Assembly (NCBI RefSeq): GCF_001189955.1
Contig: NZ_LFLT01000014.1
Coordinates: 1 to 64,000, forward strand
DNA length: 64,000 nt
Origin: Herbaspirillum chlorophenolicum
Lineage (GTDB): Bacteria; Pseudomonadota; Gammaproteobacteria; Burkholderiales; Burkholderiaceae_D
Reading direction: 5' to 3'
Shown in pieces: positions 35,585 through 46,858 of the stretch (position 1 is its first letter; each line of letters opens with the position of its first letter). The translations under genes were made by a program, and so were the position numbers. A model generated the notes under the pieces. It worked only from the letters and a program-made list of their open reading frames with translations. It had not been told where the DNA came from and searched no databases.

Positions 35585-36310
35585 ATGGAATTTCTGGCAA
35601 ACCTGAACTGGATTGCGGTCGGACAAATTATCCTGATCGATATCCTGCTCGGCGGCGACAATGCCATCGTGATTGCGCTGGCATGCCGCAACCTGCCAGC
35701 CAAGCTAAGAATGAAGGGCATTGTCTGGGGCACCCTGGGCGCTATTGCGATCCGCATTGCGTTGATTGCTTTCGCCGTGACCATGCTGGAGCTGCCTTAC
35801 CTGAAACTGATCGGCGGCCTGTTGCTGCTGTGGATCGGCGTCAAACTGCTCAACGAGGATGAGGGCCATGCCGACGTCGGCGGCAGCGACCGCCTGTGGG
35901 GTGCGGTCAAGACAGTGATCGTGGCCGACCTGGTGATGAGCCTGGACAACGTGATCGCCATTGCCAGCGCGGCCGAACAGGCCGGCCAGCATCAGATGGC
36001 GCTGGTGGTGTTCGGTATTGTCGTCAGCATTCCCATCATCGTCTGGGGGAGTACGCTGGTCTTGAAATTGATGGAAAAATTCCCAGTTATCATCACGCTG
36101 GGCGCTGCATTGCTAGGCTATATCGCCGGTGGCATGATCTTCAGTGACGTCGGTATCCAGTCGCACCTGCAGAACTTTATTCCCGACAGTGAATTCGTCG
36201 TTCCTGGCGCGCAGTTGCACCTGAGCCTGCCCGGTCTGGTCGGCGCCATCGGTGTGGTGCTGGTCGGCCTGAACTTGAAGCGCAGGGGCCAGGAAAACCG
36301 CCAGCCCTGA
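35585..36310 (+). CDS. TerC family integral membrane protein (probable metal exporter)
   Basis: A 241-residue polytopic protein with about seven helices and two acidic repeats, DILLGGDNAIVIAL near residue 22 and ADLVMSLDNVIAIA near 115, that mark the TerC/YjbE family. Several members export manganese or help metallate exported proteins. I checked the 150 bases upstream for the yybP-ykoY manganese riboswitch that often precedes such genes and do not see it. Confidence 0.92.
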   Translation: MEFLANLNWIAVGQIILIDILLGGDNAIVIALACRNLPAKLRMKGIVWGTLGAIAIRIALIAFAVTMLELPYLKLIGGLLLLWIGVKLLNEDEGHADVGGSDRLWGAVKTVIVADLVMSLDNVIAIASAAEQAGQHQMALVVFGIVVSIPIIVWGSTLVLKLMEKFPVIITLGAALLGYIAGGMIFSDVGIQSHLQNFIPDSEFVVPGAQLHLSLPGLVGAIGVVLVGLNLKRRGQENRQP

Positions 36311-36469
36311 GCGCGTCATGGCCTCACCGGCAAGCCGGACAAATATGAATGCTTGACTCAGGTCAGCGTGGCGGATATCAAATCTTGCTAGTTTTGGAAG
36401 TATTTCGCTTTGCTGCATCATGGGCGCTGCCGATACTGGCAACGTCTTCCATTTTTAAACAGGAACTCA

Positions 36470-36976
36470 ATGAAAACCGTCGTCCGCACATCCCAGCAAC
36501 AAGGTTTCACCCTGATCGAACTGATGGTGACACTGGCCATCATCGGTATCCTCGCCACTATTGGCGCTACCCAGCTCCAGGATTACATCGCGCGTTCGCG
36601 GGTAGCCGAGGGGCTGAATCTGGTCGCGCCCTACAAGCTGGCGGTGGTTGAGCAGGCGAATACCAACAATGGTGCCTTCACGGTGGCGCAACTGGGATTG
36701 CCGGCCTTCACGAAAACCGAGAATGTGGAGAACATTACTGTCACCCCCATGGCAGCACGTGGCGTGGGTGGTGTCATTACCATCACTTTCAGCCAGCGTG
36801 TCGGCAACGGCGGCACACTGACGCTGACCCCGACCCTGACCGGTTCCTCCATCCAATGGCAGTGCGCGGCAGCCGGTGTTGCGCAGGCAACGTCGCCAGA
36901 GGGAGCGCCGCGCAATAGCGAATTTGCCGCCGGCACGCTGGAAGCGCGCTTTGTGCCAGCCAATTGCCGTGGCTGA
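36470..36976 (+). CDS. Type IV pilin (PilE/PilA-like)
   Basis: A 168-residue prepilin. The leader MKTVVRTSQQQG is cut before the hydrophobic FTLIELMVTLAIIGILATIG, with Glu5 of the mature protein conserved. The C-terminus has two cysteines (IQWQC and ANCRG) that can form the pilin disulfide loop. AGGAA stands before the ATG at 36470. No assembly genes are nearby; major pilins are often encoded apart. It could be the major pilin or a minor one. Confidence 0.92.
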   Translation: MKTVVRTSQQQGFTLIELMVTLAIIGILATIGATQLQDYIARSRVAEGLNLVAPYKLAVVEQANTNNGAFTVAQLGLPAFTKTENVENITVTPMAARGVGGVITITFSQRVGNGGTLTLTPTLTGSSIQWQCAAAGVAQATSPEGAPRNSEFAAGTLEARFVPANCRG

Positions 36977-37004
36977 TTCACGGTGAGGCGATTGCCCCCG
37001 CATC

Positions 37005-37038
37005 AATGAAAAAGCGCCCTTCGGGGCGCTTTTTCATT
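37005..37038. terminator. Bidirectional terminator between pilin and moaC
   Basis: A GC stem (37014-37019 with 37024-37029), TTCG loop, flanked by A5 and T5 that extend the pairing. It serves both converging genes. Confidence 0.93.
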
Positions 37039-37071
37039 GGGATAAATCGGCCAGACTCCAGGCGGCAGAGC

Positions 37072-37581
37072 TTATGGCCGCGCCATGCTGATATCGCTTT
37101 TCCCCCCGCGCTTTTCTGTTACGCAGATATCGGTCATCACCATGGTCTTGTCGACGGCCTTGCTCATGTCGTAGACGGTCAATAGCCCGACCTGCACCGC
37201 GGTCAGCGCCTCCATTTCCACGCCGGTCTTGCCATAGGTTTCCACACGCGCGGTGCATAGCACGCTGGAGTCGGCGGCGTTGGTTTCAAACTCTACCGCC
37301 ACCCGCGTCAGCGCCAGCGGATGGCACAGCGGAATCAGGTCCGACGTGCGCTTGGCAGCCATGATGGCGGCGATGCGCGCGATGCCCAGAACGTCGCCCT
37401 TCTTGGCCGTGCCGGATTCGATGATGGCCAGCGTCTCCGGTTTCATGCGGATCACGCCGCTGGCCACGGCCACCCGGTGGGACTCGTGCTTGCCTCCGAC
37501 ATCGACCATATGGGCCTGGCCGCTCTGGTCGAAATGGGTGAGGCCGCCGTGAGAGGATTGCGGGTCGCTGGGTGTGGTCAT
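37072..37581 (-). CDS. moaC: Cyclic pyranopterin monophosphate synthase
   Basis: A 169-residue MoaC that, after MoaA, makes cyclic pyranopterin monophosphate in molybdenum cofactor synthesis. Signatures: [40 protein letters not shown] and [12 protein letters not shown]. It is a cytosolic hexamer. Divergent from the M48 protease gene; no other moa genes are in the window. Confidence 0.97.
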   Translation of the reverse strand: MTTPSDPQSSHGGLTHFDQSGQAHMVDVGGKHESHRVAVASGVIRMKPETLAIIESGTAKKGDVLGIARIAAIMAAKRTSDLIPLCHPLALTRVAVEFETNAADSSVLCTARVETYGKTGVEMEALTAVQVGLLTVYDMSKAVDKTMVMTDICVTEKRGGKSDISMARP

Positions 37582-37763
37582 TGCAGATCTGCCGGGAAAA
37601 ATGATGAACGGGGAAACAGAGCAGGTATCATAGCAGGCGTGCCGGAATCGTCTGCAGTAACAGCCGGCGTTCCGGGGGCGGCGCGTTTTAGTCCAGACGG
37701 GGAGTCTGGCCGCGCTGCTTTGCGGAATTTCGGCACGACGGTAATTATTTTCAGATTTTGTCC

Positions 37764-39320
37764 ATGCAACGATCCGAGATTTCGTCCGTTAACCACCCGT
37801 TTCGCCCGGCGCGCAGAATACTGGCGCGCGTGCTTGCTGCCGCGCTGCTGTTGCTGCCGACCATTCCGCTGACGATTGCACCGGTTGCCGGCGTCGCACA
37901 GACGTTGCCGACATTGGGCGATACCGAGCGCGAAGGCTTGTCGCCGTTGATGGAGCGTAAGCTGGGCGAGCAGATCATGCACGATATCCGCAGCGATCGC
38001 GACTACATCGACGATGGCCCGGTATCGGAATACCTCAACAATTTCGGCCTGAACCTGGTCGCAATCCACCCTGAAGTCCGCGGCGAAGCCGGTTTCGATT
38101 TCCAGTTCTTCATGGTGCGCGATCCGACGCTGAATGCCTTCGCGCTGCCGGGCGGCTTCATCGGCGTCAATAGCGGCCTGGTCCTGGCGGCGCAATCCGA
38201 ATCCGAACTGGCCGGTGTGCTGTCGCACGAAATCGGCCACGTCGCGCAGCGCCACATCGCGCGCATGCTGGGGCAGCAGAAGCAGAATTCCATGATCCAG
38301 CTGGCGGCCATCGTGCTGGGCGCCCTCGCGGGCGTCTCCAAGGCCGGTGGGGATGCCGCCATGGCAACCATGATGGGCGGCACCGGCCTGGCCATCCAGC
38401 GCCAGCTCAATTTCAGCCGCGATGCCGAGCGCGAAGCCGATCGTATCGGTTTGCAAATCATGCGCGATGGCGGTTTCGATCCGTCCGGCATGGTTACCTT
38501 TTTCGGCCGCTTGCAGTCGGCCTCGCGCAATTTCAGCGACGCCGTGCCGCCTTACCTGCTGACTCACCCGCTGACGACGGAGCGCATCGCCGACATCGAG
38601 GCGCGCATCCGCGATCAGCGTTACAAGCAGCGCGTAGATAATCCTGAATTCCAATTGGTGCGTGCACGCACCCAGGTGCTGCAGAACGAATCGGTCCAGG
38701 GGTTGCGTGATGTGGCGGAGCGCTTCCAGAGCCAGATGAAGCAGAACACCAAGCTGCAGACGATGTCTGCCAAGTACGGCCTGGCGTACGTCTACTATCG
38801 GCAGGACAAGCTCGAGCAGGCCGACGTTATGCTGAAGGAGGCGCGGGAGGCGTCGCAGCCCTTCAATACCGGCATCATGTTTTCAAGCCTGGAGATCGAC
38901 ATCAAGATCGCCCGCAAGCAAGGCCAGCAGGCGCTGCAATTGGCCGATGCGATGCGCAAGCAGTTTCCGATCTCGCGCGTGATGGCGCGCCAATATGGCG
39001 AGGCGCTGATTGCCGCCAAGCGCTATGACGAAGCGGTGGCGTATCTGCGCGACCAGGCGCAGCTCTACCGCACCGATCCGCAGATCCAGAAACAGTTGGC
39101 GAAAGTCTATGCGGCACAGGGCAAGCAAGCTTTGCAGCATTTGGCGCTGGCTGAAGCCTATGCCTTGAATGGCAGCCTGTTGGCCGCCATCGAACAGTTG
39201 GGGATCGCCCGTCGTGCGCCCGACGCTACCTTCTACGATCAGGCCATGATCGATGCGCGCGAGCGTGAGTGGAAGGAAAAATGGAAGGATGAGTCAAAGG
39301 ACATGAAGGATCGCGGCTAA
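37764..39320 (+). CDS. M48 family metalloprotease with TPR repeats (BepA-like)
   Basis: A 518-residue periplasmic zinc protease. A signal peptide (hydrophobic run at about 20-45) precedes a peptidase M48 domain with HEIGH at residues 155-159 and the third ligand Glu in [11 protein letters not shown]. The C-terminal 200 residues are TPR-like ([20 protein letters not shown]). This matches BepA, which checks outer-membrane assembly of LptD and BAM clients. The ATG at 37764 is preferred to a TTG two codons earlier; no good ribosome site is seen for either. Confidence 0.93.
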   Translation: MQRSEISSVNHPFRPARRILARVLAAALLLLPTIPLTIAPVAGVAQTLPTLGDTEREGLSPLMERKLGEQIMHDIRSDRDYIDDGPVSEYLNNFGLNLVAIHPEVRGEAGFDFQFFMVRDPTLNAFALPGGFIGVNSGLVLAAQSESELAGVLSHEIGHVAQRHIARMLGQQKQNSMIQLAAIVLGALAGVSKAGGDAAMATMMGGTGLAIQRQLNFSRDAEREADRIGLQIMRDGGFDPSGMVTFFGRLQSASRNFSDAVPPYLLTHPLTTERIADIEARIRDQRYKQRVDNPEFQLVRARTQVLQNESVQGLRDVAERFQSQMKQNTKLQTMSAKYGLAYVYYRQDKLEQADVMLKEAREASQPFNTGIMFSSLEIDIKIARKQGQQALQLADAMRKQFPISRVMARQYGEALIAAKRYDEAVAYLRDQAQLYRTDPQIQKQLAKVYAAQGKQALQHLALAEAYALNGSLLAAIEQLGIARRAPDATFYDQAMIDAREREWKEKWKDESKDMKDRG

Positions 39321-39329
39321 CGCAAGACT

Positions 39330-39935
39330 TCATTCCTGGCAGGGTGTGGCGACAAAGCCGAAGTGCCGTGCCAGTCCGTTCTGATCCAGGCGCTGCACGG
39401 TAACCGCACGGCCGGCATGCTCAAGCCTGAGCACAGTACCAGTGTCGTTGCCTTCCATCCAGCGCAGCAGTGCATCCTCATCGGCGCTGCCCTCCACCTT
39501 CAGGGCGCTTAGCATGTGCGACATGTCGCGGTCGTCCAGCGCACCGGTTTTTTTCCCATCGCTGAGATACAGGCGTCCTTGTCCGTCGAGCCAGGCGGCA
39601 TCGATTTTTTCCATACGCTGGCCGGTGTGCAGGACGAGTTCGGTGCTGCCATCGGTGCCGGGCTGGGTGCGCACGATGTAGGGCATCAATTCGAGATCGA
39701 CATACACACGCTGCGGACCGTTCTGGAAATACCAGCGGCCGGTTTCGTCGCTGGCGTAGTTGCGTTCGATGAAGGCCAGCAAGGCCGGATGCGCGATACG
39801 CTCGCCGGGAAGGTCGAGGTGCTGTGCGCGCTCGTCGCGCATGCGCCAGCCGCCGCGCGCATCCAATCGCAGCCAGCCGAAGCAGTGCGGCACGTTGGGC
39901 CATTTGGCCATGGCCTGGCGGACGATCTCATCCAT
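39330..39935 (-). CDS. Conserved-looking DUF-type protein of unknown function
   Basis: A 201-residue soluble protein starting MDEIVRQAMAKWPNVPHCFG. No catalytic motif is recognised; the aspects I can see are WLRLDARGGWRMRDERAQH early and GRWYFQNGPQRVYVDLELMP in the middle. Its ATG overlaps the hydrolase stop by 8 bases (ATGGATGA), so it is coupled to that gene and may act with it. A longer frame start at 40052 lies inside the hydrolase and is rejected. Confidence 0.82.
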   Translation of the reverse strand: MDEIVRQAMAKWPNVPHCFGWLRLDARGGWRMRDERAQHLDLPGERIAHPALLAFIERNYASDETGRWYFQNGPQRVYVDLELMPYIVRTQPGTDGSTELVLHTGQRMEKIDAAWLDGQGRLYLSDGKKTGALDDRDMSHMLSALKVEGSADEDALLRWMEGNDTGTVLRLEHAGRAVTVQRLDQNGLARHFGFVATPCQE

Positions 39936-40920
39936 GAATGCGTTCCTCTTGTTCCGTGAAGGCTGACTCGCTCTTGCCTTCCAGGAAATGCAGCAGCCGG
40001 CGCGGCAGCCAGTCCAGGCGCCCCGGCGGTCCGCCGGCGGCAAAGCCCACATGTCCGCCTTGTTCAGGGTACTCCAGTACCACCTCGGCCGCCGCCGTGC
40101 GGGGCAGGTGGCGGGCCGGCAGGAAGGGATCGTTTTTCGCGTTCAAGACCAGCGTCGGTACCGTGATGTCGTGCAGGATGTGCTTGGCGCTGGCGCGGTC
40201 CCAGTAATCGTCGGTGTTGCGGTAGCCGTGTAGCGGCGCGGTGACCACATTGTCGAAGGCATACAGGTCGCGCGCGGCCAGCAGCGCTTCGCGGTCGAAC
40301 AGGCCGGGGAACTGGTCCAGTTTCACCAGGCACTTGGGCCGCATGGTGCGCAGGAATACCCAGGTGTAAAGGCGGTTGAAGCCGCGCGCCAGCGCAGCGC
40401 CGCCGCCGGCCAGGTCCAGTGGCGCCGATACCGCGCAAGCGGCGTCGACGATTTCGGCCTCATGCTGCGATTCGCCCAGCCAGCGCAATAATGCATTGGC
40501 GCCAAGCGAGACGCCGGCGGCATACAGATGCGTGGCCCCCAGGTCCGACTGGCGCTGCTTGAGTCGCCGCAGGACCCAGTCCAGCTCTGCCGAATCTCCT
40601 GAATGGTAGAAGCGCGGCGCCAGATTGATCTCGCCCGAACAGCCGCGGAAATGCGGCACTGCGCCGTGCCAGCCGCGCCGTTGTACTTCGGCCATCAGCG
40701 AGCGGCAGTAGTGGCTGTCCGATGAGCCTTCCAGTCCATGGAACAACACCACCAGCGGGCGGCCGGGTTTGCCGTCGACGAAATCGACATCCACGAAGTC
40801 GCCATCGGGCGCTGCCCAGCGTTCGCGCCGATAGGCAACCGGCGGCTTGGCGATGAACGTCGATGGATAGATGGTTTGCAGGTGGCCGCCGGGAAGCCAG
40901 CGGGGCGAGGTGTAAAGCAT
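39928..40920 (-). CDS. YheT family alpha/beta hydrolase
   Basis: A 330-residue cytoplasmic hydrolase of the YheT/ABHD family. The oxyanion-side motif PLVVLFHGLEGSSDSHYCRS lies near residue 55, the nucleophile elbow GVSLGANALLRWLG near 150, and the late His in EQGGHVGFAAGG near 295. Family members are esterases or thioesterases of unclear physiological substrate. It leads a two-gene operon with the unknown protein. Confidence 0.93.
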   Translation of the reverse strand: MLYTSPRWLPGGHLQTIYPSTFIAKPPVAYRRERWAAPDGDFVDVDFVDGKPGRPLVVLFHGLEGSSDSHYCRSLMAEVQRRGWHGAVPHFRGCSGEINLAPRFYHSGDSAELDWVLRRLKQRQSDLGATHLYAAGVSLGANALLRWLGESQHEAEIVDAACAVSAPLDLAGGGAALARGFNRLYTWVFLRTMRPKCLVKLDQFPGLFDREALLAARDLYAFDNVVTAPLHGYRNTDDYWDRASAKHILHDITVPTLVLNAKNDPFLPARHLPRTAAAEVVLEYPEQGGHVGFAAGGPPGRLDWLPRRLLHFLEGKSESAFTEQEERIHG

Positions 40921-40962
40921 AGTGCAGCCTTGTTGCGATAGTGGTGGCGACAGGGCGCCGTG

Positions 40963-41397
40963 TCAGTGCAGCATGGCGCCGCTGGAAATCGGTTCGACCG
41001 GCGCCGCGCCCGGCGCCACTGAGGCATGGTGCATCACCATGCGCCAGCCCAGCGCGGTCTTCATGTAGACATTGGTGGCAATGACATGCACCTCGGGCTG
41101 CGGATCGTCACCGTGGTTGATCTCTTCGACTACGCTGTGCACCGCCGTCATCATGTTCTGCGTGGCATGCAACTGGCGCGGCTGGATATGCAGGCCGCCA
41201 TTGCCCAGGATCTCTTCCCACACCGAGCGGATCTCGGCGTGTCCCACCAGGCGCTGGGCGCCGGGGTGGATGCAAACGATCTCCTCGTCCTCGGCCCACA
41301 GGTCCATCAGCGCCTCAAGGTCGGCGCGGGAGAGGGCGTCGTAGTACGCGGCTTCGATTTCATCGGGGGAGCCGTGAATCATTTTGGCGCGGGGCAT
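40963..41397 (-). CDS. SnoaL-like / NTF2-fold protein
   Basis: A 144-residue NTF2-fold protein. MPRAKMIHGSPDEIEAAYYD and LMDLWAEDEEIVCIHPGAQR match the helical and first-strand parts, HAEIRSVWEEILG the next helix, and WRMVMHHAS the last strand. Such proteins include isomerases, cyclases and accessory domains. GGAG lies 7 bases before the ATG at 41397; upstream in-frame starts are not supported. Confidence 0.85.
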   Translation of the reverse strand: MPRAKMIHGSPDEIEAAYYDALSRADLEALMDLWAEDEEIVCIHPGAQRLVGHAEIRSVWEEILGNGGLHIQPRQLHATQNMMTAVHSVVEEINHGDDPQPEVHVIATNVYMKTALGWRMVMHHASVAPGAAPVEPISSGAMLH

Positions 41398-41450
41398 GGA
41401 AATCTCCGAAGCAGATGAAAAGAGGGCCATCGGCCCTCTTTGTTTTTGTT

Positions 41451-41651
41451 TCAGTGGGCCTTGACCACGGTGCCCGGTTTCAACTGGTACTGGGTGCCGC
41501 AGTACGGGCACTTGGCCGCGCCGTGGTCGTCCAGTTCCAGGAACACGCGCGGGTGCGAGGACCAGCTCGTCATGTTGGGGTTGGGGCAGTGGGCCGGCAG
41601 GTCCTTGCCTTCAAGTTGGACGACTGCCTGGGATGCTTGAGCTTGGCTCAT
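41451..41651 (-). CDS. Zinc-finger protein of the zf-CHCC type
   Basis: A 66-residue protein with the CHCC set Cys22, His33, Cys48 and Cys51 (KCPYCGTQYQL). It resembles the complex I accessory subunit NDUFS6 domain and small bacterial relatives. Its role in bacteria is unknown. It often lies next to ilvE in Burkholderiales, as here. Confidence 0.9.
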   Translation of the reverse strand: MSQAQASQAVVQLEGKDLPAHCPNPNMTSWSSHPRVFLELDDHGAAKCPYCGTQYQLKPGTVVKAH

Positions 41652-41717
41652 GTTTTTCTCCGTAGGTGATGCTGTTTGAGCGTTGAAACGTTGATGCGGT
41701 GAATGAATCCGGATGGC

Positions 41718-42638
41718 TTACACCAGTGTCAGCCAGTGCGAATATTGTGGCGCCTTGCCTGAGACTACGTCGAAGAACAGTGACTGCAGTTTCTCGGTGA
41801 TGGGGCCGCGCGCGCCGTTGCCGATGGTGCGGTGGTCCAGCTCGCGGATAGGTGTGATCTCGGCAGCGGTGCCGGTGAAGAAGGCTTCGTCGGCGCAGTA
41901 CATTTCGTCGCGCGTGATGCGTTTTTCGATGACTTCGATGCCGAGGTCGCGCGCCATGGTCAGCACGGCGTCGCGGGTGATGCCATCCAGGCAGGAGGCC
42001 AGGTCGGGCGTGTACACGCGGCCGTTCTTGACGATGAAGACGTTCTCGCCGGAGCCTTCCGAAACGTAGCCGTCGGTGTCCAGCAACAGCGCTTCGTCAT
42101 AGCCGTCGGCCAGCGCTTCCTGGTTGGCGAGGATCGAGTTGATGTAGTAGCCGCAGGCCTTGGCGCGCACCAGCGACACATTGACATGGTGGCGCGAGAA
42201 CGACGAGGTCTTCACGCGGATGCCTTTGGCGATGCCGTCTTCGCCCAGGTAGGCGCCCCACGGCCAGGCCGCGATGGCGACGTGGATCTTGTTGCCCTTG
42301 GCGGATACGCCCAGCTTTTCCGAGCCGATCCAGACCAGCGGGCGGATGTAGCAGGACTCCAGCTTGTTCTCGCGTACCACCTGGCGCTGTGCTTCATAGA
42401 TGGTTTCCTGGTCGAACGGCACGTTCATCTGGAAGATCTTGGCCGAGTTGAACAGGCGTTGCGTGTGTTCCTTGAGGCGGAAAATCGCCGTGCCTTGCGG
42501 TGTCTTGTAAGCGCGCACGCCTTCGAATACGCCCATGCCGTAATGCAGGGTGTGGGTGAGCACATGGATGGTGGCGTCGCGCCAGTCGATCAGCTCGCCA
42601 TCCTTCCAGATTTTGCCGTCGCGGTCTGCCATGGACAT
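41718..42638 (-). CDS. ilvE: Branched-chain amino acid aminotransferase
   Basis: A 306-residue class IV PLP aminotransferase (E. coli 309) that makes Val, Leu and Ile from the keto acids with glutamate. Signatures: IHVLTHTLHYGMGVFEGVRA, NVSLVRAKACGYYINSILAN with the PLP lysine, and DGYVSEGSGENVFIVKNGRV. The ATG at 42638 has GAGGAG 9 bases upstream; an open frame extends 75 codons further without support. Near azlCD, which exports branched-chain amino acids. Confidence 0.97.
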   Translation of the reverse strand: MSMADRDGKIWKDGELIDWRDATIHVLTHTLHYGMGVFEGVRAYKTPQGTAIFRLKEHTQRLFNSAKIFQMNVPFDQETIYEAQRQVVRENKLESCYIRPLVWIGSEKLGVSAKGNKIHVAIAAWPWGAYLGEDGIAKGIRVKTSSFSRHHVNVSLVRAKACGYYINSILANQEALADGYDEALLLDTDGYVSEGSGENVFIVKNGRVYTPDLASCLDGITRDAVLTMARDLGIEVIEKRITRDEMYCADEAFFTGTAAEITPIRELDHRTIGNGARGPITEKLQSLFFDVVSGKAPQYSHWLTLV

Positions 42639-42819
42639 GATGGATGTCTCCTCGGGGAATAATCGGAAAACGGAACGAAAGAGCTCCATTTTAGCGGATT
42701 CAAGCGAGCAAAAACTTTCATCTGTAGAATGACTGGCTTGGGTAAAAATGCTGTAAGGCAAGCCAGCGTCTGCAACAGACGCGGCTACCCATTTCATCAA
42801 GCGCAAAGCGGAAATAACA

Positions 42820-43608
42820 ATGCAGAAGGAGACGGGCGCCACCGCGCCATCTGACAGCGCCACGCTGTTGGAGGCGCGCCGCGTCGAAAGAGAGGCGTTT
42901 CAGGAAGGCTGGCGGGCCAGTGCCTCGACCATACCGGCGGTGTTCGCCTGGGGGATCGTGTCGGGGATGGCCATGGTCAAGTCGGGAATGAGCATTTTCC
43001 AGTCGCTGGGCATGAGTCTCCTGGTGTATGCCGGTTCGGCGCAATTCGCGGTATTGCCGCTGCTGGCGGTAGGCACGCCGTTGCTGGTGGTGTTTTTCAC
43101 GGCGATGATCGTCAACCTGCGCTTCGTCATCTTCTCTGCCGCCGTGGCTCCGCATTTCGAGCATTTGCCTTGGTACCGCCGGATCTGGTACGGCTTTTTC
43201 AATGGCGATATCTCGATGGCGTTTTTTCCGCAGCGCTTCCCTAACCACACCGTGGGCCAACCGGCCGGCAAGATCGGTTTCTTCGCAGCCATCTGTTATC
43301 CCGGCTGGGTGGCATGGCAGTTGGGGGCGACCATCGGCATCCTGCTGGCCAGCCAGATCCCGGAAAGCTGGAATATCGGTTTTGCCGGCACGCTGGCGCT
43401 GATTGCCATCATGATCCCGATGACCAACAACTTGCCCGCGCTGGTGGGCGTGGTGGTGTCGGGCACCGTGGCGGTGCTGGCGCTGCATTTTCCTTATCGC
43501 CTGGGTTTGCTGGCGGCGATGGTCATGGGCATGGCGGCGGCGCTGACGGTGGACAAGTTCCTGCCGGTGCGCGACAAAGACGATGAGGATGGCGAGGTGG
43601 CAACATGA
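42820..43608 (+). CDS. azlC: AzlC family branched-chain amino acid exporter subunit
   Basis: A 262-residue inner-membrane protein with about six helices, starting with a polar N-terminus. The segments LLVYAGSAQFAVLPLLAVG and NLRFVIFSAAVAPHFEHLPW are typical of AzlC/YgaZ. With AzlD it exports branched-chain amino acids or analogues. Its stop overlaps the azlD start by 4 bases (ATGA). Confidence 0.94.
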   Translation: MQKETGATAPSDSATLLEARRVEREAFQEGWRASASTIPAVFAWGIVSGMAMVKSGMSIFQSLGMSLLVYAGSAQFAVLPLLAVGTPLLVVFFTAMIVNLRFVIFSAAVAPHFEHLPWYRRIWYGFFNGDISMAFFPQRFPNHTVGQPAGKIGFFAAICYPGWVAWQLGATIGILLASQIPESWNIGFAGTLALIAIMIPMTNNLPALVGVVVSGTVAVLALHFPYRLGLLAAMVMGMAAALTVDKFLPVRDKDDEDGEVAT

Positions 43609-43928
43609 GCGACTGGTATATCTGGGCGGCAATCGCGCTCATGACCTTGTCTACGCTGATTACACGCAGCGGTTTCTTTCTGTTCGGCCATGCCGTCAAG
43701 CTGCCGCCCCGGCTCAAGCATGCCTTGAGCTACGCACCGGCGGCGGCCATGGCGGCCATTGTCATCCCCGACCTGGTGGCTGCCGAAGGCATCGTCGACG
43801 TCAGCCTGGCCAATCCCAAGCTGCTGGCAGGCATCGGCGGCGCAGTTTTCTTCGTTGCGACGCGGCATCTCCTGGGAACTATTGTGGCCGGAATGGCACT
43901 CTTTACAGTATTGAGATTGATATTGTGA
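43605..43928 (+). CDS. azlD: AzlD family small subunit
   Basis: A 107-residue four-helix membrane protein (MSDWYIWAAIALMTLSTLIT; ALSYAPAAAMAAIVIPDLV) matching AzlD/YgaH. It overlaps azlC by 4 bases, forming the exporter pair. Confidence 0.93.
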   Translation: MSDWYIWAAIALMTLSTLITRSGFFLFGHAVKLPPRLKHALSYAPAAAMAAIVIPDLVAAEGIVDVSLANPKLLAGIGGAVFFVATRHLLGTIVAGMALFTVLRLIL

Positions 43929-44087
43929 GTTGTTGTCAGTACGGCAACCTGAATTCTTCCGCACCGCCGCCGGCCCTGCAAGCGCGCAGGGCGAATTACC
44001 GCCCGGCCGGGCCCCAGAAACCATCTGGAAGCAGGCAGGCTGGAGTAAAATACGGCATTTTTCGCCCCCACCTTCGAATTTGGACCT

Positions 44088-45278
44088 ATGAAATTCAACC
44101 GACTGAGCGACCTGATTTCTACCAACCAGTTGCAAGGAAAACGCGTCTTCATCCGCGCCGATCTCAACGTACCGCAGGATGATGCCGGCAATATCACCGA
44201 AGATACGCGCATCCGCGCTTCGATCCCGGCAATTCGCGATGCACAAAAGGCTGGCGCCGCGGTGATGGTGACTTCCCATCTGGGCCGTCCGGTGGAAGGT
44301 GAATTCAAGCCGGAAGATTCGCTGGCGCCGGTCGCCAAGCGTTTGTCCGAACTACTGGGTTTCGAGGTCAAGCTGGTCTCCAACTGGGTTGATGGCGTGG
44401 ATGTCGCGCCGGGCCAGGTGGTCTTGCTGGAAAATTGCCGTTTGAACAAGGGCGAGAAGAAGAACAGCGACGAACTGGCGCAAAAGATCGCCAAGCTGTG
44501 CGACATCTATGTCAACGACGCATTCGGTACCGCGCACCGCGCCGAAGCCACCACGCATGGCGTGGCCAAGTTCGTGCCGGTGGCCTGTGCCGGCCCGCTG
44601 CTGGCGGCCGAGCTGGATGCGCTGGGCAAGGCGCTGAACCAGCCGGCACGCCCGCTGGTGGCGATCGTGGCCGGTTCCAAGGTGTCGACCAAGCTGACCA
44701 TCCTCAAGACCTTGGCAGAGAAGGTGGACAACCTGATCGTCGGCGGCGGCATCGCCAATACCTTCATGCTGGCTGCCGGCCTGAAGATCGGCAAGTCGCT
44801 GGCCGAACCTGACCTGATCGATGATGCCAAGGCCATCATCGACATGATGGCCAAGCGCGGCGCTTCGGTGCCGATCCCGGTCGACGTGGTATGCGGCAAG
44901 GAGTTTTCGCCGACGGCAGTTGCGACCGTCAAGAATGCGCAAGACGTGGCCGACGATGACATGATTTTCGATATCGGCCCGAAAACCGCAGCGCTGTTGG
45001 CCGAGCAGCTTGGCAGTGCCGGTACCATCGTCTGGAACGGCCCGGTGGGCGTGTTCGAATTCGACCAGTTTGGCAAGGGCACCGAAGCGCTGGCGCGTGC
45101 GATCGCCGCCTCCAGGGGCTTCTCGATCGCCGGTGGCGGCGACACCCTGGCCGCGATTGCCAAGTACAACATCGCCGACAAGGTTGGCTACATCTCGACC
45201 GGCGGTGGCGCTTTCCTGGAATTCCTGGAAGGCAAGACGCTGCCGGCCGTCGAAATCCTGCAGCAGCGCGCGCAGTAA
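44088..45278 (+). CDS. pgk: Phosphoglycerate kinase
   Basis: A 396-residue PGK, the glycolytic enzyme that transfers phosphate from 1,3-bisphosphoglycerate to ADP. It starts [20 protein letters not shown]. Signatures: [23 protein letters not shown] and the C-terminal [19 protein letters not shown]. First of the pgk-pyk-fba cluster. Confidence 0.98.
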   Translation: MKFNRLSDLISTNQLQGKRVFIRADLNVPQDDAGNITEDTRIRASIPAIRDAQKAGAAVMVTSHLGRPVEGEFKPEDSLAPVAKRLSELLGFEVKLVSNWVDGVDVAPGQVVLLENCRLNKGEKKNSDELAQKIAKLCDIYVNDAFGTAHRAEATTHGVAKFVPVACAGPLLAAELDALGKALNQPARPLVAIVAGSKVSTKLTILKTLAEKVDNLIVGGGIANTFMLAAGLKIGKSLAEPDLIDDAKAIIDMMAKRGASVPIPVDVVCGKEFSPTAVATVKNAQDVADDDMIFDIGPKTAALLAEQLGSAGTIVWNGPVGVFEFDQFGKGTEALARAIAASRGFSIAGGGDTLAAIAKYNIADKVGYISTGGGAFLEFLEGKTLPAVEILQQRAQ

Positions 45279-45290
45279 TCACCAATCACA

Positions 45291-45370
45291 GGATGCGCCG
45301 GAGACGCGCATCCCGGGGCGGGAAGCCATCCGCCAAGTCCCGATACCTATGCCGGGATCTGGCGGGCTTC
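45291..45370. repeat. Structured intergenic region between pgk and pyk
   Basis: A perfect 8-bp stem (45291-45298 with 45306-45313, 7-base loop) is followed by a longer interrupted hairpin (45322-45335 with 45360-45370, 3-base bulge) holding an inner TCCCG/CGGGA pair at 45338-45342 and 45353-45357. It may partly terminate or stabilise the transcript between the two glycolytic genes. Confidence 0.5.
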
Positions 45371-45398
45371 TTCACTAAGTCGAAACTAGAAAGTCCTC

Positions 45399-46832
<1,434 letters not shown>

Positions 46833-46858
46833 TTTTTTATCGTTCTGGAGTTTTTATC

